A DNA stretch of 21,461 nucleotides from Candidatus Gastranaerophilales bacterium (GTDB taxonomy: Bacteria > Cyanobacteriota > Vampirovibrionia > Gastranaerophilales > Gastranaerophilaceae): assembly GCA_944326625.1 (NCBI GenBank), contig CALVER010000004.1, forward strand, positions 1 through 21,461, given 5' to 3'. The notes below the pieces were generated by a model. The model saw nothing but the letters and a program-made list of their open reading frames with translations, ran no database searches and was not told where the DNA came from. Shown piece by piece: positions 6,608 to 14,466 of the stretch. The first letter of the stretch is position 1, and each line of letters opens with the position of its first letter. Made by a program: the position numbers and the translations under genes.

Positions 6608-6635
6608 TTGTATTTTTAGGGTTTTGTGATATAAT
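6608..6635 (+). promoter_or_regulatory. Promoter of the bamA operon
   Basis: TTGTAT (6608-6613), a 16-nt spacer and TATAAT (6630-6635) preceded by TGA, which gives a perfect extended -10. The expected start near 6642 leaves a leader of about 33 nt with AAGGA at 6660-6664. Confidence 0.65.
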
Positions 6636-6674
6636 TTTGTTGAGGATAGTAGAAGTTTTAAGGAATCCGGATTC

Positions 6675-8657
6675 TTGTTTTTTCAAAGAAAAGTTCATAA
6701 AGTATTAATAACCCTTTTTTTGTTAATGGCATTTCCCCTTAACGCTTTGGCTTTCGGCGATTTTTGGGGCAAAAAAAGTATAGATCCGGATGTTCAGGAA
6801 AAACAGGAGCTTCAAGAACAAACTTCAACGCAAATACAAGAAGAAGCAGCTCCTGCTGAATTGCATGCCGAAACGTCCTCTCAGGAAGCGGTCAGTAAAG
6901 AACAAAAAATTATAAAAGATATTGAATTATACGGTGTAAACGCGCTCAGTCCGGAAGATATTCTCGCCAAAATGACACTTCAAAAAGGTTCTGCATATAG
7001 CCGTGATATTGTTCAGACTGATTTAAGAGCTATTTATCAGCTCGGCTATTTTTCGGAAAATATGAAAGCCATACCCGTTAATAACCCTGACGGTACGGTT
7101 ACTTTGAAGATTATTTTGGAAGAAAACCTTCCGGTTAAAGATTTTACTATTGAAGGAAATACAGTTGTTTCAACTGAAGAAATTCTTAATTGCCTTTTGC
7201 CGATGAAAGGCAAGCCTCAAAATATTGCTCAGATAAATCAGGCAATTTATGATATTCAGGAAGTTTATTCCAACAAGGGCTATATACTCGCCAGAGTTGA
7301 ATCTGTAACGGATGACCCTGACGGCACTATTAATATCGCAATAAAAGAAGGTACTATTAATAAAATTTTGATACAGGGCAATGAAAAAACAAAAGATTTT
7401 GTTATTGAACGTAATGTTTTAACTGAGCCCGGTATGATTTATAATGAAAATTTGGTCAAAGAAGACCTTGTAAGATTATATGCTACTCAGGCGTTTAAAG
7501 ATGTAACAAGAGAAATTGAGCCTACTCTTGAGGATCCGGATTTATATGATGTGACAATAAAAGTTGAAGAACAAAGAACCGCAAGTATATCAGTCGGCGG
7601 CGGTTTGGATACTGTTACGGGTGTTTTCGGGTCTTTGGGTATAGCCGATAACAACTTCAGAGGAAGAAATCAGCGTTTAGCCTTGAACGGTTTGGTTGGT
7701 ACAGGTGTAATCTTAAACGACGCGTCTGTTAAAGATCACATGAATATTCAGGCTGAATTGAGCTTTTTCGAGCCGTATTTCTTTAATTCTGATAATTCTT
7801 TAATGTCAAAAATATTCTTTAGAGATTTCGGCAGCTATCAGGTTCCGCTTGCTATTGAACAAAGAATTGGTGCTGAAGTTACGGTTGCCCACAGAGTTAA
7901 AAGTAACAAACATACCACGGCAACTTTCTCTCTGGGGGTTGAAAACGTAGATGTTAAAGAAGGTGACTTTAACAGAATTGCGAGTTTGTATAACAGATAT
8001 AATATTCCGATAAGCGAACGTGCTAATCAGCTCGAAGGCGGTTTGTTTATGTCATTAAGCCCTGCATTGATTTATGACACAAGAGATTCCGCTACTGTTA
8101 CAAGACGCGGAACCCTTGCAAGTATCAGATTTGATGAAGCAATCGGCCTTGACGGATTTGACAAAACTCACGGTAAATTAACAGGTATGGTTAAACAGTA
8201 TATACCTGTCGGGAAAAAATCATCATTATCATTCACAGCTAAGGCAGGTGGCAGAATTCACGGTGATGATATGCCTGAAGTTATGGCATACCGCTTAGGT
8301 GGTCCTTATACTATCAGAGGTTTTAAAATGAGCGGTGTAGGTACCGGTAATGCATTTGTTATGGGATCTGCGGAATTTGCGACGCCTATCCCGTTTATAG
8401 ACAGGACAAGAATCAAATTTCTTAATAACGTAAGATTAACGGCATTTATTGATGCCGGTAAAGTGTTCGACGGAAATGTTTCGGATACTTTGTATGACAG
8501 ACCGATGTACGCTGTGGCTGCCGGTGTTGGTATAAAATTGTATATCCCCGGTATGGGACCTTTATCGGTTGACTACGGTATCCCGCTTACCAACCCGGGT
8601 GCTAACGGTTCTGAAAACGGATACTTTACGTTTGGTGTAGGCGATTTAATGTATTAA
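6675..8657 (+). CDS. bamA: Outer-membrane protein assembly factor BamA (Omp85 family)
   Basis: Outer-membrane insertase for beta-barrel proteins, 660 aa. It has a signal peptide (residues 1-26, ending NALA) and an unstructured Gln/Glu-rich linker to about residue 77. Three POTRA domains follow at about 79-151, 153-227 and 228-301, then a 16-strand-type barrel to the end. The lid-loop motif is GPYTIRGF (543-550) and the last residue is Tyr, as expected for a C-terminal barrel signal. Three POTRAs, not five as in E. coli, resembles cyanobacterial Omp85. The start is a TTG with AAGGA 10 nt upstream; the next in-frame ATG would fall inside the signal peptide. It is followed after 17 nt by an ompH-like gene, the usual neighbour. 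Confidence 0.95.
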   Translation: MFFQRKVHKVLITLFLLMAFPLNALAFGDFWGKKSIDPDVQEKQELQEQTSTQIQEEAAPAELHAETSSQEAVSKEQKIIKDIELYGVNALSPEDILAKMTLQKGSAYSRDIVQTDLRAIYQLGYFSENMKAIPVNNPDGTVTLKIILEENLPVKDFTIEGNTVVSTEEILNCLLPMKGKPQNIAQINQAIYDIQEVYSNKGYILARVESVTDDPDGTINIAIKEGTINKILIQGNEKTKDFVIERNVLTEPGMIYNENLVKEDLVRLYATQAFKDVTREIEPTLEDPDLYDVTIKVEEQRTASISVGGGLDTVTGVFGSLGIADNNFRGRNQRLALNGLVGTGVILNDASVKDHMNIQAELSFFEPYFFNSDNSLMSKIFFRDFGSYQVPLAIEQRIGAEVTVAHRVKSNKHTTATFSLGVENVDVKEGDFNRIASLYNRYNIPISERANQLEGGLFMSLSPALIYDTRDSATVTRRGTLASIRFDEAIGLDGFDKTHGKLTGMVKQYIPVGKKSSLSFTAKAGGRIHGDDMPEVMAYRLGGPYTIRGFKMSGVGTGNAFVMGSAEFATPIPFIDRTRIKFLNNVRLTAFIDAGKVFDGNVSDTLYDRPMYAVAAGVGIKLYIPGMGPLSVDYGIPLTNPGANGSENGYFTFGVGDLMY

Positions 8658-8674
8658 TAAGGAGGTTTATTAAA

Positions 8675-9133
8675 ATGAAAAAAATGAAATTGGCAACGTT
8701 AACTGCGTTAGTAGCTGTATTGGCGGCATTTACAATGAAGGCTGAAGCTGCCGGTATAGGCTATATTGATTACCAAAAGGTGCAGGAAAACTATTCTTTT
8801 GCTATTCAAGCTGTTAAAGAAGTTGACGCAAAAGGACTTGAAATCCAACAGTATATGGTTGACAAAGAAAAACAGTACAAATCTTTAGACACACCTGTAA
8901 AAAGACAAAATTTTGAAGATAAAACAAAAAATGAGTTAAAAGCAAAACAAGAAGCTTTCCTGAAATTGAAAATGTCTAAAGAAGAACAAATCTATAACAA
9001 AATTCAAGCAGCAACAAAAGATGTTATGGTAGAACAAAAGCTTGATGCGGTTGTTGATTTTAGAGTAATGTTTGTAGGTGGTTTGGACATTACTGATCTT
9101 GTTGTTCAAAAGCTTAAAACCGGTAAATATTAA
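8675..9133 (+). CDS. OmpH/Skp-family periplasmic chaperone
   Basis: Periplasmic protein of 152 aa with a signal peptide (residues 1-25, ending KAEA). GIGYIDYQKVQENY follows, then a charged helical coiled-coil arm (about 50-115) and the family ending LDAVVDFRVMFVGGLDITD. The Skp/OmpH family holds unfolded outer-membrane proteins in the periplasm and passes them to the Bam complex, which fits its place just after bamA. A strong ribosome binding site AAGGAGG lies 9 nt before the ATG. The uridine phosphorylase gene follows 12 nt later. Size and coiled coil match the family; whether it trimerises like Skp cannot be told. Confidence 0.92.
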   Translation: MKKMKLATLTALVAVLAAFTMKAEAAGIGYIDYQKVQENYSFAIQAVKEVDAKGLEIQQYMVDKEKQYKSLDTPVKRQNFEDKTKNELKAKQEAFLKLKMSKEEQIYNKIQAATKDVMVEQKLDAVVDFRVMFVGGLDITDLVVQKLKTGKY

Positions 9134-9145
9134 TAAGGAGCAAAA

Positions 9146-9922
9146 ATGAATTATTCCCAAAACGGTGAACAGTATCATATAGGTTTAAAACAGGGTGACG
9201 TCGGCAAATATGTTATTTTGCCGGGTGATCCGAAACGCTGTGTAAAAATTGCGGCGTATTTTGATGATGCAAAACTGGTAGCTGATAACAGGGAATATAT
9301 TACCTATACCGGTTTTTTAAACGGTGAGAAAGTAAGCGTTACATCAACCGGTATAGGCGGTCCGTCCGCATCAATTGCAATGCAGGAATTGGTTAATGTC
9401 GGCGCTGATACGTTTATCAGAGTCGGAACTTGCGGCGGAATGGACATAAATGTTAAAGGCGGTGATGTGGTAATTGCAACGGGTGCTATTCGTATGGAAG
9501 GCACAAGCAGAGAATATGCACCCGTGGAATTCCCGGCTGTTGCTAATTTGGATGTAATAAATGCTCTGGTTAGTTCTGCAAAAAATCTCGGTTATTCTTA
9601 TCATACCGGTGTGGTACAATGCAAAGATTCTTTTTACGGCCAGCATAGTCCTGATGTTATGCCTGTAAGTTATGAGCTTAAAAATAAATGGGAAGCATGG
9701 AAACGTCTTGGGTGTCTGGCATCCGAAATGGAATCGGCAGCACTTTTTATCGTGGCAAGTTTTTTGAAAGTCAGGGTCGGGTCTGTGTTTTTGACTGTGG
9801 CAAATCAGGAAAGAGAAAAGTTGAATTTGGAAAATCCGGTTGTCCATGACACCGAAAAAGCTATTAAAACAGCCGTAGAAGCTTTAAAAATTCTTATTGC
9901 AAGTGACAAAAATAAGGAATAA
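9146..9922 (+). CDS. udp: Uridine phosphorylase
   Basis: Cytosolic nucleoside phosphorylase that splits uridine with phosphate into uracil and ribose-1-phosphate. The 258-aa protein has the phosphate-binding VILPGDPKR near residue 24, STGIGGPSASIAMQEL at about 71-86, RVGTCGGMD, and EMESAAL, which contains the ribose-binding Glu. Similarity to E. coli Udp extends over the whole length. The segment CKDSFYGQHSPD followed by WKRLGCLASEMESA is closer to what I recall from Gram-positive-type uridine phosphorylases. AAGGAG precedes the ATG, and the gene lies 12 nt after ompH in the same orientation. Another pyrimidine nucleoside as substrate cannot be excluded. Confidence 0.9.
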   Translation: MNYSQNGEQYHIGLKQGDVGKYVILPGDPKRCVKIAAYFDDAKLVADNREYITYTGFLNGEKVSVTSTGIGGPSASIAMQELVNVGADTFIRVGTCGGMDINVKGGDVVIATGAIRMEGTSREYAPVEFPAVANLDVINALVSSAKNLGYSYHTGVVQCKDSFYGQHSPDVMPVSYELKNKWEAWKRLGCLASEMESAALFIVASFLKVRVGSVFLTVANQEREKLNLENPVVHDTEKAIKTAVEALKILIASDKNKE

Positions 9923-9928
9923 AAAATT

Positions 9929-11401
9929 ATGTTTAACAAAAATAAAATGCAGTATGTTGTAAAAACATGTTCCGGCGAAAATGTTCAGGATTTGCAGAAT
10001 TTATTAAACGAAATGTCCATGAACGGCTGGGAATTATACAGCATGCAAGAGGTTGAAACCGATGAAGGCATTGTGTATAACTGTATTTTTATGACAGAGG
10101 CTAAAACTTCTAATGAAGGTGATAATTCGGATGTAATTAATATATCCACATTTAAAAGCCAGATGGAAAAAATGCTGTCTCCCAAACTTACTCCTTATGA
10201 AACTTGTCTTGAAATTCAATCAAAAATAAGACATCAAAAAGATAAAATATCAAAAATAAAGCTTGAATTGGACGGTGCTGATCCTTCAAGCAGGAAAAAA
10301 CTTAATGATAAAATATCTGCAGGTTTGAAAGAACTTGATGATTTGAAATTAAAGCTTTCAAAAGCAATTTCGCCGGATGTAATGTTTGCCAAATTAGGCG
10401 AAGAAAAACTTTCCATAAATTTAAGCGAAGAACTTTTGGGTTATGTTGATGAAGACAGAGATTCTCAAGAAGAGGAACTTATTGCGGAAACCGTAAAATC
10501 AAGACTTAAATTAACCGAAGAAATCGGTTATGTTATTCCCAAAATTATTTTTAAAGATGACGAAAATCTTAACCCGTTTGAATTCTGTATAAAGGTGAGA
10601 GGGCTGGATGTATTCAGGGCAATGATTTATCCGGATTATTTGATGTTTTATACGGATGAATTAAAACTTGAAAAGAAGATAAAAAATTCAATTTACGATG
10701 TTGATAAGATTACCGGCAAAAAAATCGTATGGATTCCGAAAGATAAAACAAAGGATTTCTGGTATCACGGTTTAATGGGGTCTGAATATATTGCAAAGGC
10801 TCTGGAATATGTTGCGGTAAAATATGTTGATGAACTTTTGGATTATGAAGATTTGGATAAATATTTGGAAGTTGTAAATAATTTTAATCCGTTTTTGGTT
10901 GAAAATGTGGTGCCAGACTTTACATCACTTGCGGATTTGAGATTTATTTTTACGAGCTTAATCAGAGAAAGAGTTTCAATTAAGGATTTGATATATATAT
11001 TTGAAAAAATAAATGATTATGCGGAAGACAGCGTTAAAGCAGATTTGTTGAAAAAACTTCGTTTGTCACTTGCCGGCAAAATTTGTAAAAAGTATGAAAA
11101 TGAAGACGGTTCAATAAGTGTGTTTGAATTGTCAGACAAAACTTATGAGGACATTCTTATGAGTTTTGAGGACGGAGATGATGCGGTTGTCAAAATCGAC
11201 GGTGACTTTGCTGAAAATTTGGCAAATAAGATTATTAAACAGTCCCAAAAACTCGGGGTTGACGTGCCAAAACTTATTGTTCCTATGGATTACAGGCAAT
11301 TGTTCTTCGGACTTTTATCTTTGTATATAAACAATATAGTTGTTCTTGCAAATGAAGAAATCGGATGTAATTATAAATTGGAAATTTTAGGAGAAATTTA
11401 G
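9929..11401 (+). CDS. Soluble FlhA/FHIPEP cytoplasmic-domain homologue with DUF4177-like N-terminus
   Basis: Protein of 490 aa with no signal peptide or membrane helix. Residues 7-56 resemble DUF4177 (QYVVKT...LLNEMSMNGWELYSM). A charged, probably coiled-coil stretch spans about 95-145. Residues about 185-478 follow the cytoplasmic domain of FlhA/SctV export gates: LTEEIGYVIPKIIFKD, IKVRGLDVFRAMIYPD, LIRERVSIKDLIYIFEKI, LRLSLAGKICKKYENEDG, then a final VVLANEEI equivalent to the VLSYNEI of FlhA. The eight-helix membrane half of FlhA is absent. It starts 6 nt after udp, with AAGGAA in the 3' end of that gene. No flagellar or secretion gene lies nearby. In FlhA this domain forms a nonameric ring that receives substrates and chaperones; its role here is unknown. 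Confidence 0.85.
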   Translation: MFNKNKMQYVVKTCSGENVQDLQNLLNEMSMNGWELYSMQEVETDEGIVYNCIFMTEAKTSNEGDNSDVINISTFKSQMEKMLSPKLTPYETCLEIQSKIRHQKDKISKIKLELDGADPSSRKKLNDKISAGLKELDDLKLKLSKAISPDVMFAKLGEEKLSINLSEELLGYVDEDRDSQEEELIAETVKSRLKLTEEIGYVIPKIIFKDDENLNPFEFCIKVRGLDVFRAMIYPDYLMFYTDELKLEKKIKNSIYDVDKITGKKIVWIPKDKTKDFWYHGLMGSEYIAKALEYVAVKYVDELLDYEDLDKYLEVVNNFNPFLVENVVPDFTSLADLRFIFTSLIRERVSIKDLIYIFEKINDYAEDSVKADLLKKLRLSLAGKICKKYENEDGSISVFELSDKTYEDILMSFEDGDDAVVKIDGDFAENLANKIIKQSQKLGVDVPKLIVPMDYRQLFFGLLSLYINNIVVLANEEIGCNYKLEILGEI

Positions 11402-11433
11402 CAAAAAAAATTGTTTTGGAATTTTAGAATAGT

Positions 11434-13431
11434 ATGCGTATTTTAGGGGTAAGTAGTGTAGTGAATTTTCAAAGACGGCCGCGCCGTGAGGAGGAGCCGG
11501 ATTTGAAAAAAAATATAGAAAAGGCTTATGAAATAATAGGAGCAAAAGAACGTTCCGTAATAACTCACGGGGCTTGTTTCCCTGCCTGTGTCCGGGATAG
11601 TTTTATAGGTTCGCCGTACGGAAATGCCGCAAAAGAGTATAACAAATTCGTTGCGCTTTACGGCTTTAATTCAAATCAACTGGGGCCGGGCGGTGAATTG
11701 CAAAAAGGTTCCGTATCGCCTTATAACGCGTCTGCATTTGCGCAAAACAGGTTGTTTATTGATTTGGCGGATTTGAATTCGGATAGATACGGCAAATTGC
11801 TTTCTGATAAAACGTATGAAAACCTTACTGCAGCACCCAAAATTACTGACAAAAATTATACAATGTCGGATTTTAAAAGAGCTGAAAAAGTTTATGATAT
11901 CGCGTTAAAAGAGGCTTATCATAATTTCAAAATTAACCTTTTAAACAGTCAGCCCGAGGCTATTGCGCTTAATAAAAAGTATCAGCAATTTTTGAAAAAA
12001 AATAATTCCAGATTGACTCAAGAAGGTATTTTTAAAGTACTGTCAAATAAGTATGGCACTGATGATTATACGCAATGGCCTGATGATAAAACCCTTATAA
12101 CCGATATTAAATCTGGAAATATTCATGCAAGGCAGCGTTTTGATAAGGTTTATTATGATAATTACACGGATGTCCAGCAGTATAAGTTTGAGCAATTTAT
12201 TATAACAAAACAAATTAAAGAACACAAAAAATGGCGTGATGAAAACAATTTTAAATACATAAATGATTTGCTGGTGGGATGTTCAAAAATGGACGCATGG
12301 CGTTATGAGGATGTATTTTTGGATGATTGGGAAATGGGAGCTTATGAAGGATCAGGGCCTTCTCAAAGGTGGCATATACCTGTAATTGACCCTAAAAAGA
12401 TTTTTTTGAACGGGGATTATGATTTGAATGACGGCGGCAAATTCCTCCGCGAAAAAATTGACACGGCACTTGAATATTGCGAAAACTTGCGAATAGATCA
12501 TGTTATGGGGCTTGTGGAACCTTATTTGCTTCTTAAAAATGCGGATGACGAAGATTTTATCACTAATCCGCCGCATTTGAAAAATAAAAACAATGAAAAA
12601 TATATTTCCGAATTAAAAGATCCGGAAAATTCCAATCTTGAATATGACAGGTACTGGGATTATACAAAGATTATAGAACACCTTGTTCTGCCGGCGTTTA
12701 AAGAACACGGCCTGGATAAAAATGAGGCAGTTTGGGAAGATATATGTTCATGGCCGGATCGTTACAAAAAAGTCTATAAAGAACAGGATTTGCCTGCAAT
12801 AACAAATCTTGACTGGGCAAGAGCGGAAATTACAACAAAAGAGTTTCCTGAAAACTGGTTTATTTTGGGAAATCATGACAGCCCGCCCGTGATGACGTAT
12901 TTACGCCGCAAAGCTAAACTTAATGATGGCCGCGAAGTGGAATATACCAGAAAACAATCTTCCTGGTCGCCTGAATATCTGGCAGGGTATTTGAATATGG
13001 ATGATTCACGTGAAAATATTCAGGAAATCAGAAATAAGCTAATTGATTTATATAAAAATGACGACAGAGCAATTGTTTTTGCTAAATTTGCCGAATTGAT
13101 GACCACTCCTAAATTTCAAATATCATTTGACGATTTGTTAGGAATTACAGATGTTGTGTATAATGCGCCCGGTACTGCTAATGATACAAATTGGCATGCC
13201 AGAATAACCTCCGATTATCAGGAGAAATACTATGAAAATTTATCAAGCGACGCTCCTACGGCGTTAAATATTCCTGAATTGCTGCATCAAGCGCTTCAGG
13301 CAAAAGTTGATATGGAAGTTAAAGCGCATAATTATGATGAAGAGTTTAAGCGTTCAATCTACGAAAAAGCACAGCCTGTTTTAGATAAACTGCAATATTA
13401 CGCAGGGGTTTTGAAAGAAAAAGAGGATTAA
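11434..13431 (+). CDS. Divergent GH77-type 4-alpha-glucanotransferase (amylomaltase-like)
   Basis: Protein of 665 aa related to MalQ/amylomaltase, which transfers alpha-1,4-glucan chains in the cytoplasm. Recognisable blocks are SPYNASAFAQNRLFIDL (the usual SPY-S-A-N start of the fold), RIDHVMGL with nucleophile candidate Asp355, VWEDI with acid/base candidate Glu435, and GNHDSPP with Asp482 in place of the family GTHDN. All three carboxylates of the family are therefore present. The gap between the first two is about 80 residues, against about 47 in the Thermus enzyme, because of a charged insertion. The usual GDPPI-type segment is not recognisable. No good ribosome binding site is seen; the start is the first ATG after an in-frame stop. 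It overlaps the next convergent gene by 4 bp. Activity is inferred. Confidence 0.78.
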   Translation: MRILGVSSVVNFQRRPRREEEPDLKKNIEKAYEIIGAKERSVITHGACFPACVRDSFIGSPYGNAAKEYNKFVALYGFNSNQLGPGGELQKGSVSPYNASAFAQNRLFIDLADLNSDRYGKLLSDKTYENLTAAPKITDKNYTMSDFKRAEKVYDIALKEAYHNFKINLLNSQPEAIALNKKYQQFLKKNNSRLTQEGIFKVLSNKYGTDDYTQWPDDKTLITDIKSGNIHARQRFDKVYYDNYTDVQQYKFEQFIITKQIKEHKKWRDENNFKYINDLLVGCSKMDAWRYEDVFLDDWEMGAYEGSGPSQRWHIPVIDPKKIFLNGDYDLNDGGKFLREKIDTALEYCENLRIDHVMGLVEPYLLLKNADDEDFITNPPHLKNKNNEKYISELKDPENSNLEYDRYWDYTKIIEHLVLPAFKEHGLDKNEAVWEDICSWPDRYKKVYKEQDLPAITNLDWARAEITTKEFPENWFILGNHDSPPVMTYLRRKAKLNDGREVEYTRKQSSWSPEYLAGYLNMDDSRENIQEIRNKLIDLYKNDDRAIVFAKFAELMTTPKFQISFDDLLGITDVVYNAPGTANDTNWHARITSDYQEKYYENLSSDAPTALNIPELLHQALQAKVDMEVKAHNYDEEFKRSIYEKAQPVLDKLQYYAGVLKEKED

Positions 13432-14264
13432 ACTTCTTCTTGTGCTTTGCCTACCTGATAACCGGGTACAGAAAGGAATAGCGGAACTACACGGGTTATT
13501 GAGCTTGCAACGGGTGAGTTTTTAGAACCCATTAATGTTACTGCAAGACATAAATCGTCAACATGCGGCGCAAAGTCAGTAGATTTAATTTTGCGTTCTT
13601 TTTTCTGCCCGAAGAATTTTTCGTTAATAAAATTGGTGACTTTGCTGCCTGTCCAGATTCCTGCAACAAGCGCACCTGCAGTAAGCCCTATTGCCGGAAT
13701 ATTTTTGATGAATTTGTTTGCAAAGTTTATATATTTATTATTTTCAAGCCCTATTTGCGGCATTACATTTTTTATCCGGTTTTCATATTTTTTATAAACA
13801 CGTGATACACCGCCTACAAAGCCTACAGGTATCAAAACGTTACCGATAAGCTGAGTCAATGCTTCTCTGCCTTTTGCTTTCATATTTTTTTTGTCAAAAA
13901 TTGCTCCGCCTATCAAGCCTCCTGCTACGGATCCTGCAGCCAGTGAAATGATTTCTTTTTCTTCAATTTCCAGTAATTTTCTGTCCGGCTGCTTTTTATT
14001 TGCAATTCTGAAAATAGCCCAGTCTTTGAGCGGAAATTTTTTAACTGTTTTCGGGTTTAAAGAAAATCCTTGTTTTTTGACAATCGCCGCAAGGGTTAAG
14101 CCCATACCGGTAAGAGAACTTATTGCAGCTCCTGCTTTAACACCGGCCGGCGCTTCTTTTTTTTGCCCTGCGAATTGCGGATTTGCCATATATGAGGTTT
14201 GTTTTAAAGAGTTAAATTGGCTGAATCTCTGTGGTCTATTTAAATCTACCGTATTTATATTCAT
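13428..14264 (-). CDS. Hypothetical glycine-rich multi-pass membrane protein
   Basis: Unrecognised protein of 278 aa. A polar N-terminus of about 38 residues, including NPQFAGQKK, precedes about four Gly/Ala-rich hydrophobic stretches: near residues 40-62, 105-122 (SLAAGSVAGGLIGGAIF), 138-155 and 188-208 (IPAIGLTAGALVAGIW). Lysine-rich loops lie between them, so it is probably an inner-membrane protein. AAGG lies about 9 nt before the ATG at 14264. It is divergent from the next gene across a 196-bp region that holds an inverted repeat. Its stop overlaps the stop of the glucanotransferase gene by 4 bp (shared TTAA). It resembles lineage-specific hypotheticals of Gastranaerophilales; no function can be given. 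Confidence 0.75.
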   Translation of the reverse strand: MNINTVDLNRPQRFSQFNSLKQTSYMANPQFAGQKKEAPAGVKAGAAISSLTGMGLTLAAIVKKQGFSLNPKTVKKFPLKDWAIFRIANKKQPDRKLLEIEEKEIISLAAGSVAGGLIGGAIFDKKNMKAKGREALTQLIGNVLIPVGFVGGVSRVYKKYENRIKNVMPQIGLENNKYINFANKFIKNIPAIGLTAGALVAGIWTGSKVTNFINEKFFGQKKERKIKSTDFAPHVDDLCLAVTLMGSKNSPVASSITRVVPLFLSVPGYQVGKAQEEV

Positions 14265-14466
14265 ATAAACATACCTTCACTTCTACTATACCAAAAACAC
14301 GTAAAAAAAACTATTGCCTTAACATTTGAAATATTTAGTGTATTTTTAACATATTTTAATAATTGTTTATGTTACACTACATGTGTAACATTTTATTAAC
14401 GGATATGTGAAAAACACGCAAAAAACATGTTTGACACTCATTAGATGAAATGTCAGGTTAGTGTAT
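14265..14466. other. Divergent intergenic region between two membrane-protein genes
   Basis: The longest non-coding stretch in the window, and very AT-rich. Seen here: AAGG for the left gene near 14275; a TATAGT that may be its -10 on the minus strand; a 9-bp-arm inverted repeat at 14369-14391; a TTAACGGATATGTGA string at 14396-14410; and TTGACA at 14431 without a matching -10. No RNA gene was recognised. Confidence 0.6.
14369..14391. promoter_or_regulatory. 23-bp inverted repeat, candidate operator
   Basis: Perfect 9-bp arms ATGTTACAC / GTGTAACAT around the 5-nt centre TACAT, inside the divergent intergenic region. The size and symmetry suit a dimeric repressor such as a TetR- or MarR-type protein, none of which is encoded beside it. 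A 9-bp arm pair is expected about once by chance in a window of this size, so position is the main argument. Confidence 0.45.

Noticed and set aside
6579..6674. Intrinsic terminator between rsmI and bamA
   Set aside because: There are T-rich runs, but no stem of useful length precedes them.
11425..11434. TAGAAT as a leaderless -10 for the glucanotransferase gene
   Set aside because: Only 3 nt separate it from the ATG, too few for the start codon to be transcribed in full.
13891..14268. Plus-strand open frame of 125 codons opposite the Gly-rich membrane protein
   Set aside because: It mirrors codons of the minus-strand gene, which has AAGG before its ATG and a coherent membrane-protein profile.
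14431..14460. TTGACA at 14431 as a -35 for the 14467 gene
   Set aside because: No acceptable -10 hexamer is found 15-19 nt downstream.
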